The notes under the pieces were generated by a model, which did not search any database, was not told the DNA's origin, and saw only the letters and a list, made by a program, of their open reading frames with translations. From Peribacillus cavernae (GTDB lineage: Bacteria; Bacillota; Bacilli; Bacillales; DSM-1321), in the NCBI RefSeq assembly GCF_003989135.1, contig NZ_RYZZ01000006.1:248001-312000 (forward strand): DNA of 64,000 bases, written 5' to 3'. Within the stretch, counting starts at the first letter, position 1. Every line of letters starts with the position of its first letter. Below, in pieces: positions 45,297-54,055 of the stretch. The position numbers and the translations under genes were made by a program.

Positions 45297-45593
45297 ATGA
45301 AACAACGAAAAAGTTATACATCAGAATATAAATCTCAAATTGTGCTAGAAATCTTGAGAGAGGAAAAAACCCTTAATGAAATCGCGTCTGACCACGGGAT
45401 TCATGTGAATCAACTAAGACAGTGGAAGAAAGCCGCAATTGATCAGATGCCGCAATTATTCGCTAATGAAAATAATAAAATAGATCAGATGAAAGCGAAT
45501 TATGAGGATCAAATTGAATCTCTATATGTTGAAGTCGGAAAACTAACCACGCAATTGTCGTGGCTTAAAAAAAAATCTGGCATTAAAGACTAG
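45297..45593 (+). CDS. IS3-family transposase OrfA
   Basis: 98 residues: helix-turn-helix (YTSEYKSQIVLEILREEKTL then EIASDHGIHVNQLRQWKK) and a C-terminal leucine-zipper-like helix ending WLKKKSGIKD. It binds the element ends. The 3' part contains nine consecutive A residues (45567-45575), the likely frameshift site for an OrfAB fusion. Confidence 0.93.
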   Translation: MKQRKSYTSEYKSQIVLEILREEKTLNEIASDHGIHVNQLRQWKKAAIDQMPQLFANENNKIDQMKANYEDQIESLYVEVGKLTTQLSWLKKKSGIKD

Positions 45594-45609
45594 AGATGAA
45601 CGCTTAACT

Positions 45610-46416
45610 ATGCTTGAATGGGAGGCATCAGAATTACCGATGAAAACGCAGGCTGAACTACTTAGCCTCAATCGCTCTAGCCTATATTACAAACCTGTCG
45701 CTCCTTCTCCTGAAGAGGTATTGATCAAACATAAAATTGATGAAATATACACCAAATACCCATTTTTCGGAACAAGGAGAATTACTCATACTTTGAACAA
45801 TAATGAAGGGGTGTTCATTAATCGAAAGGCTGTACAACGCCATATGAGAGAGATGGGGATTGCTGGGATCGCACCAGGCCCAAATCTAAGTAAACGGAAT
45901 CATCAGCACCGAATTTATCCGTATTTATTAAGGGGATTAACCATTCAGCACTCGAATCACGTATGGGGAATAGATATCACATACATTCGCCTGAATCGGG
46001 GCTGGATGTACCTCGTAGCGATCATAGATTGGTTTTCTCGCTATGTCGTTAGTTGGGAATTAGATCAAACACTCGAAATGGATTTTGTAGTGGATACCGT
46101 GAAACGAGCATTATCCAAATACACGCCTACCATCATGAATAGTGATCAGGGCAGCCATTTCACAAGTCCCCAGTATACCGACTTACTCAAGGAGAAAGAT
46201 GTGAATATTAGTATGGACGGAAAAGGACGGGCTCTGGATAACATTATCACGGAAAGGCTCTGGCGTACTGTGAAATATGAAGAAGTGTACCTGAAAGACT
46301 ACGTGAGCCCTAGAGAAGCTAGAACAGAGATCAATAACTTTTTAACATTTTATAATGATAAACGGCCACATCAATCATTGGGCTATCAAACCCCTGCTTC
46401 TCTTTTTCTCGTATAA
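45610..46416 (+). CDS. IS3-family transposase OrfB (DDE integrase)
   Basis: 268 residues. AELLSLNRSSLYYKP at the N terminus, then the DDE core: HVWGIDITYIRL (first Asp), IMNSDQGSHFTS (second Asp) and NIITERLWRTVKYEEVYLK (Glu). The frame stays open upstream to the poly-A run in orfA, reading NLALKTRDERLTML, so an OrfAB fusion is possible. Intact. Confidence 0.93.
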   Translation: MLEWEASELPMKTQAELLSLNRSSLYYKPVAPSPEEVLIKHKIDEIYTKYPFFGTRRITHTLNNNEGVFINRKAVQRHMREMGIAGIAPGPNLSKRNHQHRIYPYLLRGLTIQHSNHVWGIDITYIRLNRGWMYLVAIIDWFSRYVVSWELDQTLEMDFVVDTVKRALSKYTPTIMNSDQGSHFTSPQYTDLLKEKDVNISMDGKGRALDNIITERLWRTVKYEEVYLKDYVSPREARTEINNFLTFYNDKRPHQSLGYQTPASLFLV

Positions 46417-46426
46417 TTGTTCGCAA

Positions 46427-46544
46427 GCCATCCTCATGAAAAGAGTACTTCTTAGGGGCTAACCAGTCAAGAGTAAAGGCAAGCCCTCACTCGTTCGCTC
46501 TTGACAAGTTAGCCCCTAAGAAGCAAAATACCGGTGAGGATGGC
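46427..46544. repeat. Large two-tier inverted repeat inside the IS3 3' region
   Basis: CTTCTTAGGGGCTAAC (46448-46463) pairs with GTTAGCCCCTAAGAAG (46508-46523), extended inward by GTCAAGAG/CTCTTGAC. An outer tier pairs GCCATCCTCA (46427-46436) with TGAGGATGGC (46535-46544). It directly follows orfB, so it may stop transcription or serve the element ends. Confidence 0.8.
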
Positions 46545-46688
46545 TCACAAACAAAAAAACAATGGTGGGTAATCCAACCCCTAAAGCCAAGTGAATTCCT
46601 CTGGCTGCACTAAAGTAGACGATCCTCGTTCTACCCCCACCTTAAAATTTAAAAATCCGTGTCTTGACAATGGGGTCCACAATAAATA

Positions 46689-46934
46689 GTGAGTGAATGT
46701 ACTTCGATTTTCTCTTCTAAACAATTTGCAGAAATTGATATTGCTACTCACAAAGATTATAGAGGACAAGGATTAGCATCTGTAATTGCTAAAGCATTTA
46801 TAGGGTATAGCCTTGAAAATAAAATAGTTCCAACATGGGATTGTGATGTATCAAATAAGCCCTCTATAAAATTAGCAGAAAAGTTAGGGTTTGTTAATCC
46901 TGTTGAATATTCCATTTTTGTTAAGAGTGAGTAA
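46689..46934 (+). pseudogene. GNAT acetyltransferase, 3' part, split by IS3 element
   Basis: It reads SECTSIFSSKQFAEIDIATH, then HKDYRGQGLASVIAKAFIGY, which contains the acetyl-CoA loop (R-G-Q-G-L-A), and ends SIKLAEKLGFVNPVEYS. Joined to 44705-45248 it restores one GNAT protein of about 260 residues. The GTG at 46689 is only the first possible start in the fragment. Confidence 0.8.
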
Positions 46935-47040
46935 TTCTTTATTCCCCAATCGGGCGCAATTAATGAACAAAGATGTGCTAGAATAGGGCCAGATTGTTTA
47001 AGAACATAGAACTGTTTTTATTATTGAAGGAGAGGGTTCC

Positions 47041-47811
47041 TTGAAAGCTAAATGTCTCAAATTCACTGAATTTGGCAACCCCCAAGAAGTACTTAAAGTT
47101 GAATATAAAGACATTCAACCCCCAAAAGAAAATGAGGTACTTGTACGGATGGTAGCCAGACCAATTAACCCATCTGATTTAATACCGATAAGAGGTGCTT
47201 ACTCTCATAGAATTTCTTTACCAAATATTCCAGGTTATGAGGGAGTTGGAATTGTAGAAGATGTAGGTTGCTTAGCGTCTCAAAGTCTTATAGGCAAGCG
47301 TGTTTTGCCTTTGAGGGGAGAAGGTACTTGGCAAGATTTTGTTAAAACATCTGCAGAATTGGCAGTATTAATTCCAGATTCTATTGATGATTTTACAGCT
47401 GCGCAAATGTACATAAATCCGATTACAGCATGGGTCATCTGTACGGAAGAGTTAGGATTAAGCACAGGTGACGTCCTCTTGGTCAATGCCTGTGGCTCAG
47501 CTATCGGGCATATTTTCGCCCAATTATCTAAGGTTCTAGGCTTCCGACTAATTGCGATAACCCGGTATGATAAATATTCAAAGGAGTTACTAAGGCTTGG
47601 TGCTTCTTGTGTAATTAACACCTCTAAAGATCCATTACGTGAAACAGTTATGGGGTTGACTGGTGGGTATGGGGCCGATGTAGCTATTGATTCAATTGGA
47701 GGCTCGTCTGGTAATGACCTAGCTTTTTGTGTTCGTCCCGAAGGTACTTTTTTGACATTAGGTCTTTTATCGGGAATCCAAGTAGACTGGGCGAGAATGA
47801 CCCAAATTTAA
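47041..47811 (+). CDS. Zinc-independent alcohol dehydrogenase-like (MDR) oxidoreductase, short at the C terminus
   Basis: 256 residues of a medium-chain quinone-oxidoreductase-like protein: VRMVARPINPSDLIPIRG, PGYEGVGIVEDVG, the nucleotide loop VNACGSAIGHIFAQLSKVLG (Ala-Cys-Gly where family members usually have Ala-Ala-Gly) and the GADVAIDSIGG strand. The frame ends at WARMTQI, where relatives continue for about 65-70 residues to some 325, so the C-terminal part of the catalytic domain is missing. Probably a truncated gene. TTG start, GAAGGAGAGGG upstream. Confidence 0.7.
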   Translation: MKAKCLKFTEFGNPQEVLKVEYKDIQPPKENEVLVRMVARPINPSDLIPIRGAYSHRISLPNIPGYEGVGIVEDVGCLASQSLIGKRVLPLRGEGTWQDFVKTSAELAVLIPDSIDDFTAAQMYINPITAWVICTEELGLSTGDVLLVNACGSAIGHIFAQLSKVLGFRLIAITRYDKYSKELLRLGASCVINTSKDPLRETVMGLTGGYGADVAIDSIGGSSGNDLAFCVRPEGTFLTLGLLSGIQVDWARMTQI

Positions 47812-47986
47812 ATTTCCTCTACATATTTTCTTCAATATTAATACTCTATATCTTTTGTCTAGATAAAACATCAAGTGTATCTTTAGGGAAATCATTCATT
47901 TATTTACTGATTTATGAGGTTAATGCTATGATAAATAGAATAGAACTTACCTTATAATATATAGGAAAAATAGGGAGGTACATGCA

Positions 47987-48244
47987 ATGCAGTGGGAAGA
48001 AGTTAGACAAGCTTATCCAGAGAAATGGGTAGTGTTAGAAGCAATTGAGTCATACTCCCAAGATAATATCAGAGTTGTAAAAGATATGGCTGTACTTGAT
48101 TGTTTTGATGATTCCATGCAAGCGTTACGAAGACACGCTGAACTTCATAAACAAAAGCCAGATCGTGAATTTTATTTTTTTCATACATCTCGAGAGAATC
48201 TCGATATTCACGAAAAAAAATGGACTGGATTAAGAAAAGTATGA
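47987..48244 (+). CDS. Small hypothetical partner of the retropepsin-like gene
   Basis: 85 residues: EEVRQAYPEKWVVLEAIESY, a strand-helix region, then LRRHAELHKQKPDREFYFFHTS and a charged end. The last part looks like a small alpha/beta domain. GGGAGG ribosome site. It is fused to the next gene by a 25-base overlap (or 4 bases if ATG 48241 is used), which strongly links their expression. Such pairs recur in Bacilli; function unknown. Confidence 0.75.
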   Translation: MQWEEVRQAYPEKWVVLEAIESYSQDNIRVVKDMAVLDCFDDSMQALRRHAELHKQKPDREFYFFHTSRENLDIHEKKWTGLRKV

Positions 48245-48624
48245 TCAACCTTAGTGAAGTACATGGCCTACCATTTGTAGAAGCAACCGTTATTTTCAGA
48301 GGGAAATCCATACAATTAAATCGTATATTAATTGATACTGGCTCAGCTGGAACAATTTTTAATGTGAATAGTATGGAAAAAATTGGTGTTAAACCAGAAG
48401 CAAATGATGTTACACATACCATATACGGAGTGGGTGGAGCCGAATTTGTTTATACCAAACAGATGGATCAAATATATCTTTCCCAAGATATTAGCACAAG
48501 TAATTTTCTAATCGAATTAGGTTCTATGGATTATGGTCTTGAAATAGATGGAATTATTGGGTACGACTTTATGAGAAAAACTGGTATTGTTATAGATCTT
48601 AATAAAATGAATATACACATATAA
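48220..48624 (+). CDS. Retropepsin-like aspartic protease domain protein
   Basis: 134 residues (127 if ATG 48241, in the ATGA overlap, is the start). RILIDTGSAGTIFNV carries the D-T-G-S active-site motif; a flap-like IYGVGGAEF and the hydrophobic-hydrophobic-Gly segment EIDGIIGYDFMRKT follow. This is a single-domain pepsin that would act as a dimer, as retropepsins do. No signal peptide, so it is cytosolic. Target unknown; its partner is the gene it overlaps. Confidence 0.85.
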   Translation: MDWIKKSMINLSEVHGLPFVEATVIFRGKSIQLNRILIDTGSAGTIFNVNSMEKIGVKPEANDVTHTIYGVGGAEFVYTKQMDQIYLSQDISTSNFLIELGSMDYGLEIDGIIGYDFMRKTGIVIDLNKMNIHI

Positions 48625-48643
48625 GTTTAGAAATTTACAATGA

Positions 48644-48678
48644 ATACAATAGCCAACTTTCCTTGTTGGCTATTGTAT
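48644..48678. terminator. Bidirectional terminator between convergent genes
   Basis: ATACAATAGCCAAC pairs with GTTGGCTATTGTAT. Confidence 0.8.
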
Positions 48679-48698
48679 TGGAGCATAACCTCTTTCTT

Positions 48699-51098
48699 TT
48701 AAAATAACTTCATTTGTTCAGCGTTAGTCTGCACAATCGATTCTTTATCTATTATTTTATATCCCATTGAATTGTAGCCTTTCATTCTTTTTTCAAACAT
48801 TACTTTTAACATCGGTTCTTTATGATCAACATAATCAAACACTTTAACTTTTGATTTATGATCATGTAAGCGATGCAGTCTTCCAACATATTGCTGCAAC
48901 GTGCCTTTCCAAGAGAAGGGCATGACTAAGAATAAAGTATCTAATCGTGCATGATCAAAACCTTCTCCAATATATCTTCCTGTTGCAATAATTAATCTTT
49001 CTTCGTCATCCGGTAGCTCTTCTAGTCTCTTTATTTTTTCTTTTTCTTCTTGTTTACTCATTCCGCCTGTTAATACAATAATATTTTTGGCGAACTTTTT
49101 AAATTTTAATTCTAAATGATGAACATGTTCTACTCTTTCCGTTAAAATAAGGGGGGCAGCGCCTTGGTCTAGCTCTTTGAGAACATCATCAAAAATCATT
49201 TGATTGCGATTTTTATCTTTTATGAGTTCTTTATACAATGATTGTATATCTTTTTTATCAGCCTTATGTACACTCTTGAAGTCGGTGTATCGGGGCAATA
49301 GTATATGTTCAAAAGGTCGAACCTTTGCTTGATGTTTTGCATTTACCTTATAGAGAATAGGTCCTAACTGCATGGTCATAATGGGTTGTAAACCATCTTT
49401 TCTAGTAGGAGTGGCGGTTAATCCATGAATATATTTTGCATCCGCTTTTTTTAAAACCCGCTCAAAACTAAAGGCAGAAATATGATGGCATTCATCTACA
49501 ATGATTTGACCATATTGAGTGACTTGATCTTTAATTTCCCCTTTATAATTAAGACTCTGAATGGTTGCAATATCAATGATCCTTGACTGTTTATTTTTAC
49601 CTCCACCAATTTGACCGATTTGATAATCTTCTAAATTTAAAAACGTGGATAATCGTTCTTTCCACTGTTCAATTAATTGTTTCCTGTGAACGATGACTAG
49701 TGTATTTACATTTCTCTTTGCAATGAGTGCAGCAGCTACAACTGTTTTTCCAAATCCAGTTGTAGCCGATAAAATTCCTATAGGTTTTTCTAATAACTTT
49801 CTTAGCGCTTGTTCTTGTTCTGTTCTTAACGCCCCTTTAATATTTACTGATATGTTGGTTCCTAAATTGGAATGTTCTTCAAATTCATGATCAATAGAGT
49901 ACTCATTAAGTAACGCTATTAAATCATCTTTACACCCACGGGGTAAAATGAAAAATCGATCTGTTTCGTCGCTACAAGTAATATTTCTTGGAATTCCATA
50001 AGTGGATAACCGTTTTGCTTGTGCTTTAAAAAACTCTGGATTTTTAAACGTTGCTAACTGAATAAGTTTATGAATAAAGGATGAAGGAAGACCTTCTTTT
50101 TCAAAATATAAGCCATTCTTTTCAATCACTTTCAGTTTAGTAGGGATTTTAATTTGAACCTTGTTATTGGAGACATATTGATTGTTTTCTTTAATAAACA
50201 TAGATGACTCATCACTTTGATGAAATGTTTTAATCATTTCTTTAACGTCTTCTATCTTCATTTTTTTAACATTAGCTAAATAGAGCCATTGATCCGTGTA
50301 TGGTACAAAGTTTTCATCAATGAAGCTGCTATTACCATTCTTTCTTGGACCATGTTGCAAAGGAAGAGCGATTAAATTTCCAAACCCTCCTTTGGGCAGG
50401 GTATCCTGATTCGGGAATAATCGGTCAAATGAATCTATTCCTACTTCATATCTTTTTTCAAGTGTACGTGACAATAACATATTGCCGAGTTTTCGAGCTA
50501 GGGAAGCGGGAATTACTTGATAGAAAAAGATCCAAACATGACACCCATTTCCTGATCGAGAACGCTCAACGCTTGCTGGGACATTCAACTCTTTACAAGT
50601 ATCTACAAAAGCTTGAACATCTTTTTGCCAATTTTTCTTATCAAAATCAATCGCTAAAAACCAGCATGTTTCATCTTGTAAAAGGGGGTAGAGACCTATT
50701 ATATGTTTACCTGTAAGATGATCATAAATGACTTGTTCTGTTAAAGGGAGTAGTATTCGATGCTGACATTCAGAACATTTTATGGTTGGTTTTTGACATA
50801 TAGGTGGTTGCCACTCATATTTACAAGCAGGGGAATAACCGGATTTTCCACTTTTAGATTCCCATCTTACTGCATATACATCCATTCTACCTATGAAAAG
50901 CTCTCTAAATATTTTAATTCTTTCATTTATCTTCTGTTTTTTAGATATAGGAACGTCATTCTTTGTATTCGGTAAAGAGTCATTTCTATTTAGCTGAATG
51001 TTATGATATTTCAATAGGGCCTTTAATTTTTGGTTTTCTTGCCTCAACTGTTCACATTCTGTTAATGCTTGCTGAAGCTGTTGTTCAAGATTTTGCAT
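48699..51098 (-). CDS. Primase-helicase of TOTE conflict type
   Basis: 799 residues. A coiled coil (1-35) is followed by an archaeo-eukaryotic primase-like domain: WFLAIDFDKKNWQKD (metal-binding D-x-D), SRSGNGCHVWIFF (S-x-G-x-H) and GGFGNLIALPLQ; a Cys/His set (CKYEWQPPIC, CSEC) may bind zinc. The C-terminal half is a superfamily 2 helicase: SATTGFGKTVVAA (motif I), IIVDECHHI (II), HGLTATPTRKDGL (III), IIATGRYIGEGFDH (V) and QYVGRLHR (VI). Such proteins are linked to mobile-element conflict systems. ATG 51098 follows GAGGG; 15 upstream codons have no ribosome site. No neighbour from a known defence cassette remains beside it. Confidence 0.85.
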   Translation of the reverse strand: MQNLEQQLQQALTECEQLRQENQKLKALLKYHNIQLNRNDSLPNTKNDVPISKKQKINERIKIFRELFIGRMDVYAVRWESKSGKSGYSPACKYEWQPPICQKPTIKCSECQHRILLPLTEQVIYDHLTGKHIIGLYPLLQDETCWFLAIDFDKKNWQKDVQAFVDTCKELNVPASVERSRSGNGCHVWIFFYQVIPASLARKLGNMLLSRTLEKRYEVGIDSFDRLFPNQDTLPKGGFGNLIALPLQHGPRKNGNSSFIDENFVPYTDQWLYLANVKKMKIEDVKEMIKTFHQSDESSMFIKENNQYVSNNKVQIKIPTKLKVIEKNGLYFEKEGLPSSFIHKLIQLATFKNPEFFKAQAKRLSTYGIPRNITCSDETDRFFILPRGCKDDLIALLNEYSIDHEFEEHSNLGTNISVNIKGALRTEQEQALRKLLEKPIGILSATTGFGKTVVAAALIAKRNVNTLVIVHRKQLIEQWKERLSTFLNLEDYQIGQIGGGKNKQSRIIDIATIQSLNYKGEIKDQVTQYGQIIVDECHHISAFSFERVLKKADAKYIHGLTATPTRKDGLQPIMTMQLGPILYKVNAKHQAKVRPFEHILLPRYTDFKSVHKADKKDIQSLYKELIKDKNRNQMIFDDVLKELDQGAAPLILTERVEHVHHLELKFKKFAKNIIVLTGGMSKQEEKEKIKRLEELPDDEERLIIATGRYIGEGFDHARLDTLFLVMPFSWKGTLQQYVGRLHRLHDHKSKVKVFDYVDHKEPMLKVMFEKRMKGYNSMGYKIIDKESIVQTNAEQMKLF

Positions 51099-51288
51099 TA
51101 TATCCCTCGATTTATACTGTAATTTTATTAGTAAAAATAGCACGATATACTGTTATTATACATAGAAAAATTACTAGGTAAAAACGATCTTATTATTCAA
51201 AGAAAAAAGGATATCTAATTTAGATTTTTATGAATAATGTAAATATGATTTCAGTTTGTTTATATCTATTTTTAAGGGAGGATAGGGT

Positions 51289-51618
51289 ATGAGGAGAGTA
51301 AACAATTTTTTTCGTGGTTCAATTACCGCTGATGAACGAGAACAACTTTATAACGAGATATGGACCGAACCTGTAAAGATTGTTGCTAAAAAATATGAAA
51401 TTTCTGATGTTGCTTTGAGAAAGCACTGCTCCAAATTTGGTATTCCGTTACCGCCGAGAGATTACTGGGAAAAGGTTAAGAATGGGAAGAGCGTATATAA
51501 ACCTCCTTTACCTAAAGTAACAGGTGAATTAAAGAAATACATACGCAACTATTTCATAAAATACAGGTGTGACCTTAAAGAATTTTCGGATGAAGAACTA
51601 CAGCATCGCACGTCATAG
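51289..51618 (+). pseudogene. HTH-domain protein truncated by the IS remnant
   Basis: The 5' end of a family with EQLYNEIWTEPVKIVAKKYE, ISDVALRKHCSKFGIP and PPRDYWEKVKNGKSVYKPPL, a helix-turn-helix type of opening found in many bacterial genomes without a known role. Native coding ends at about 51604, where sequence of the IS transposase begins; the last few residues are IS-derived. GGGAGGA ribosome site retained. It is divergent from the primase-helicase. Confidence 0.75.
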
Positions 51619-52698
51619 AAGCACAGAATCGTCACGAGATCCAGGCTGCTATCTGTGCATAGGAGACAAAATGGCTTCGTCTTTGAATCGAATTTGTCTT
51701 CCCAGGACACAAGGATCGTGGCATTTTCCGTGTCACTGAGATTTCCTTCATACGAGTATATTTTATAATGGTGATGTCCCACGGTAACGGGGCGGAGATC
51801 ATCAGCCTGGATATAGTCCGAAATAAATGTGGACAGTTTGATTCCGATACCTGCCGGATAGATTTTTCAGTTTGACCGCAAACCGCCAATCAGGTGGTAG
51901 CCTTTTGTGCTGCACGCATCGATCAATTTTTTGCTTGTATACCAGCTATCCACCAGAACATACACCTGTTCGTCTGATGGCGATTCGTACTCGTCAATTA
52001 ACTCAATGGCCAGGTCATTTTTACTTTTACACACAAGGCCATTTTCGCTACAGTAGGAATCCCTGAAGTAGGAGCGATAATCAAAGGCAAATGAATAGCC
52101 TTCGCTCACCACATGGGCGGTCACAATGCAATGGGACCAGATACTTTTCCCATCGGAGTGAGAAAAATGATAATCCAATCCTTCCATCTTGCGGGTGGTT
52201 TGATCCTTTTTAGATTGGGTGTCATCAATGATCAAAAAAGTAATCGGTCTGGTATCACCTTGCTTGGCACGAACTTTTTTGATTCTATTCATCATAAACT
52301 GAATGCGCCGACGATTAGCGCGGTTAGGGCACCAAGGAGACTCGTTCAGGAACCGGGTCATACAACTCAAGTGACGGGTTTCATGGGTTGACCTCCGGAT
52401 AGTAGAGACTGTTTTTTCTCCATCTGTCAAAATGATTCCATGAATAAAAGTCAACACATGACGGGTTTGGGGCTTTGAAAATCCAAGGCCTAAAGCAGCA
52501 ATAAAATGGACTATATAAGAATAGAAGGTTACCATAGAATTGGACATTATCCTTTTTATGGGATTTGGGATTGGTAACCACAAATTTCTCCATAAAGGTT
52601 GCAATGTCCTTTTTTTATTTTCTCCATTCGACAAAGGTTCTTAGGACTAGATCACCTTTGACAAAATTCTAGTCGACAATTTTTTTGCAAGACCCAAG
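51605..52698 (-). mobile_element. Damaged IS701/IS4-like copy, inverted, end lost
   Basis: Related to the element at 42383-43832 but on the minus strand. The transposase starts at 52535 and matches the intact one closely. An AGA codon has become TGA at 51867-51869 (after GGLRSN), and the sequence stops at VTILCFYDVR, so the Glu of the DDE triad and one inverted repeat are gone. The other end keeps TGCAAGACCCAAG (52686-52698), one mismatch from the intact repeat. Confidence 0.9.
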
Positions 52699-52847
52699 TT
52701 ATTAAAATGATAATTTCATAAAGTGTCGCCTTTGAATTAAATTCGCTCTTTTTTAAGTAAACCATTAATTTTCCAGCAGGCGCTTGCTATAATCAATGGG
52801 AAGGACAATGAACCTTTAACATTCAACGGGAAGCGAGGTAGTATGAT

Positions 52848-53783
52848 TTGGGGGGAAGTTTACATAAAAGAGAACTTGCGTTAGAAAATTTGGAAGCAGC
52901 CTCGGAAAAATTGGATCCTTACATAAAATCGATCAGAGAAGCCGCACCAAAGGCAAGTGATAATGCGGACCACTTTCAAAAAGACTTAAGGCGAAAGAAA
53001 TGGAAAAAGGGATATGCAGAGGCGAAAGAATGGTTTAGTTGGAGGGCGATAATTTATGTTATTCCCGCTGGAATTATTGGATGGTGCTTCAAACTCGACA
53101 CTGTCTTTGGGTTTTTCACAATGATAACGGTCTTGCTGTTTTTATTCGGTCTTTTGATTAACTATACCATGGGGATAAAAACCCTTCACGACATGACCGA
53201 TGAAAGCAAGAAGGACTACTTTCACTATTATGCGTATACCAACCATCGGCGGGAATATGAAATCTTTTCCCTATACTTGTTGAAAGGGAACGGCTTCAAA
53301 TTCAAACAAGCGGTGGAATTGTTCAAAGAATGGGACAAAGACATCGAAACCAAGGATGACATGATATTGAAGCTTAAAAAGGATTTGGAAAGAGCGGCAA
53401 ACGATTCAGCCAATTTACCAATATACGCACAGCAAGAAGTGGATTTTGCGAACGCACTGTCTGCGAAGCTTTTGGACAAGATTGAGAGAAAGGACGCGGG
53501 AAACCTGTCCTTCAGGTCAATGGAATTCTTCGGTCACTACGCCATCTACCGTTTGGAAGAGGACCGATTAGTCAGGGAACATTGCTCCAGACCGAATCCG
53601 AACGTTCCCGAAATTGTCGATTTCGATGATAGGAAGCTAAAGAACATGTCTTATATAAAGATCCTGAATTCAAGCTTTGCCTGGGAAGCTGATAAGAAGT
53701 CAACCATATCACTTGTCGTGGAAGTGGCGGATACGGTTTACGTGTATACCGTCATTGTCGAAAACCGCAACCAGTATGAGTAA
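52848..53783 (+). CDS. Hypothetical protein with two central membrane helices, 311 aa
   Basis: Soluble helical N terminus (residues 1-65, LEAASEKLDPYIKSIREAAP), two adjacent membrane segments (about 68-115: IIYVIPAGIIGWCF and FFTMITVLLFLFGLLI), then a large charged domain with a coiled coil (DMILKLKKDLERAAND) and a strand-rich end. I do not know the family. The TTG start is uncertain; GCGAGGTAG lies ahead. GC content is higher than that of its neighbours. Followed by an inverted repeat that may end transcription. Confidence 0.6.
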   Translation: MGGSLHKRELALENLEAASEKLDPYIKSIREAAPKASDNADHFQKDLRRKKWKKGYAEAKEWFSWRAIIYVIPAGIIGWCFKLDTVFGFFTMITVLLFLFGLLINYTMGIKTLHDMTDESKKDYFHYYAYTNHRREYEIFSLYLLKGNGFKFKQAVELFKEWDKDIETKDDMILKLKKDLERAANDSANLPIYAQQEVDFANALSAKLLDKIERKDAGNLSFRSMEFFGHYAIYRLEEDRLVREHCSRPNPNVPEIVDFDDRKLKNMSYIKILNSSFAWEADKKSTISLVVEVADTVYVYTVIVENRNQYE

Positions 53784-53809
53784 AATGTTTGTAGGAGAAT
53801 TAAATACCT

Positions 53810-53850
53810 TTATTTCCAGAATGTAGTCGAAGACTGCGTTCTGGAAATAA
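53810..53850. terminator. Inverted repeat after the two-helix membrane gene
   Basis: TTATTTCCAGAA (53810-53821) and TTCTGGAAATAA (53839-53850) form a 12-bp stem; no T-run, so termination is unsure. Confidence 0.45.
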
Positions 53851-53959
53851 GGGATAGTAAGCGGAAGCGCGGTAGGGGTAAGCAAAATACATGAAAAAGA
53901 GGGCCTCTTCTTGGTAGAATCATAGTCGACTAAAACCCGATTCAAAGGAGAGTGCCCTC

Positions 53960-54055
53960 ATGCAAAAGAATACCACAGATTATCTTAATTTAAAACAGAT
54001 TGAGCAATTAGTGTGGAGGAAATTACAGGAGACTTTTTCAACTGTCATGGCCACA
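53960..54055 (+). pseudogene. ISLre2-family transposase, N-terminal fragment
   Basis: After GGAGAG, ATG 53960 opens MQKNTTDYLNLKQIEQLVWR and KLQETFSTVMA, the start of ISLre2 (UPF0236) transposases. It breaks off near 54055, where tyrosine recombinase sequence of the opposite strand begins. The leader with GAGGGC...GCCCTC from about 53899 is probably the element's end. Only about 150 bp of the element is left. Confidence 0.75.

Larger units (their letters stand above)
45249..46679 (+). mobile_element. IS3-family insertion sequence, about 1431 bp
   Basis: The ends are imperfect inverted repeats: TGGACCC...CTAGACACG on the left (45249-45270) against TGGACCC...CAAGACACG on the right, read from 46679 backwards. 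Inside are overlapping-frame orfA and orfB. The element splits a GNAT gene. No exact short target duplication is visible beside the ends (TATAA on the left, CAATAA on the right), so the site may have been altered after insertion. Confidence 0.9.

Noticed and set aside
47727-47957. 76-codon frame overlapping the end of the MDR gene
   Set aside because: AT-rich, no ribosome site, different frame; it does not restore the missing MDR C terminus by eye.
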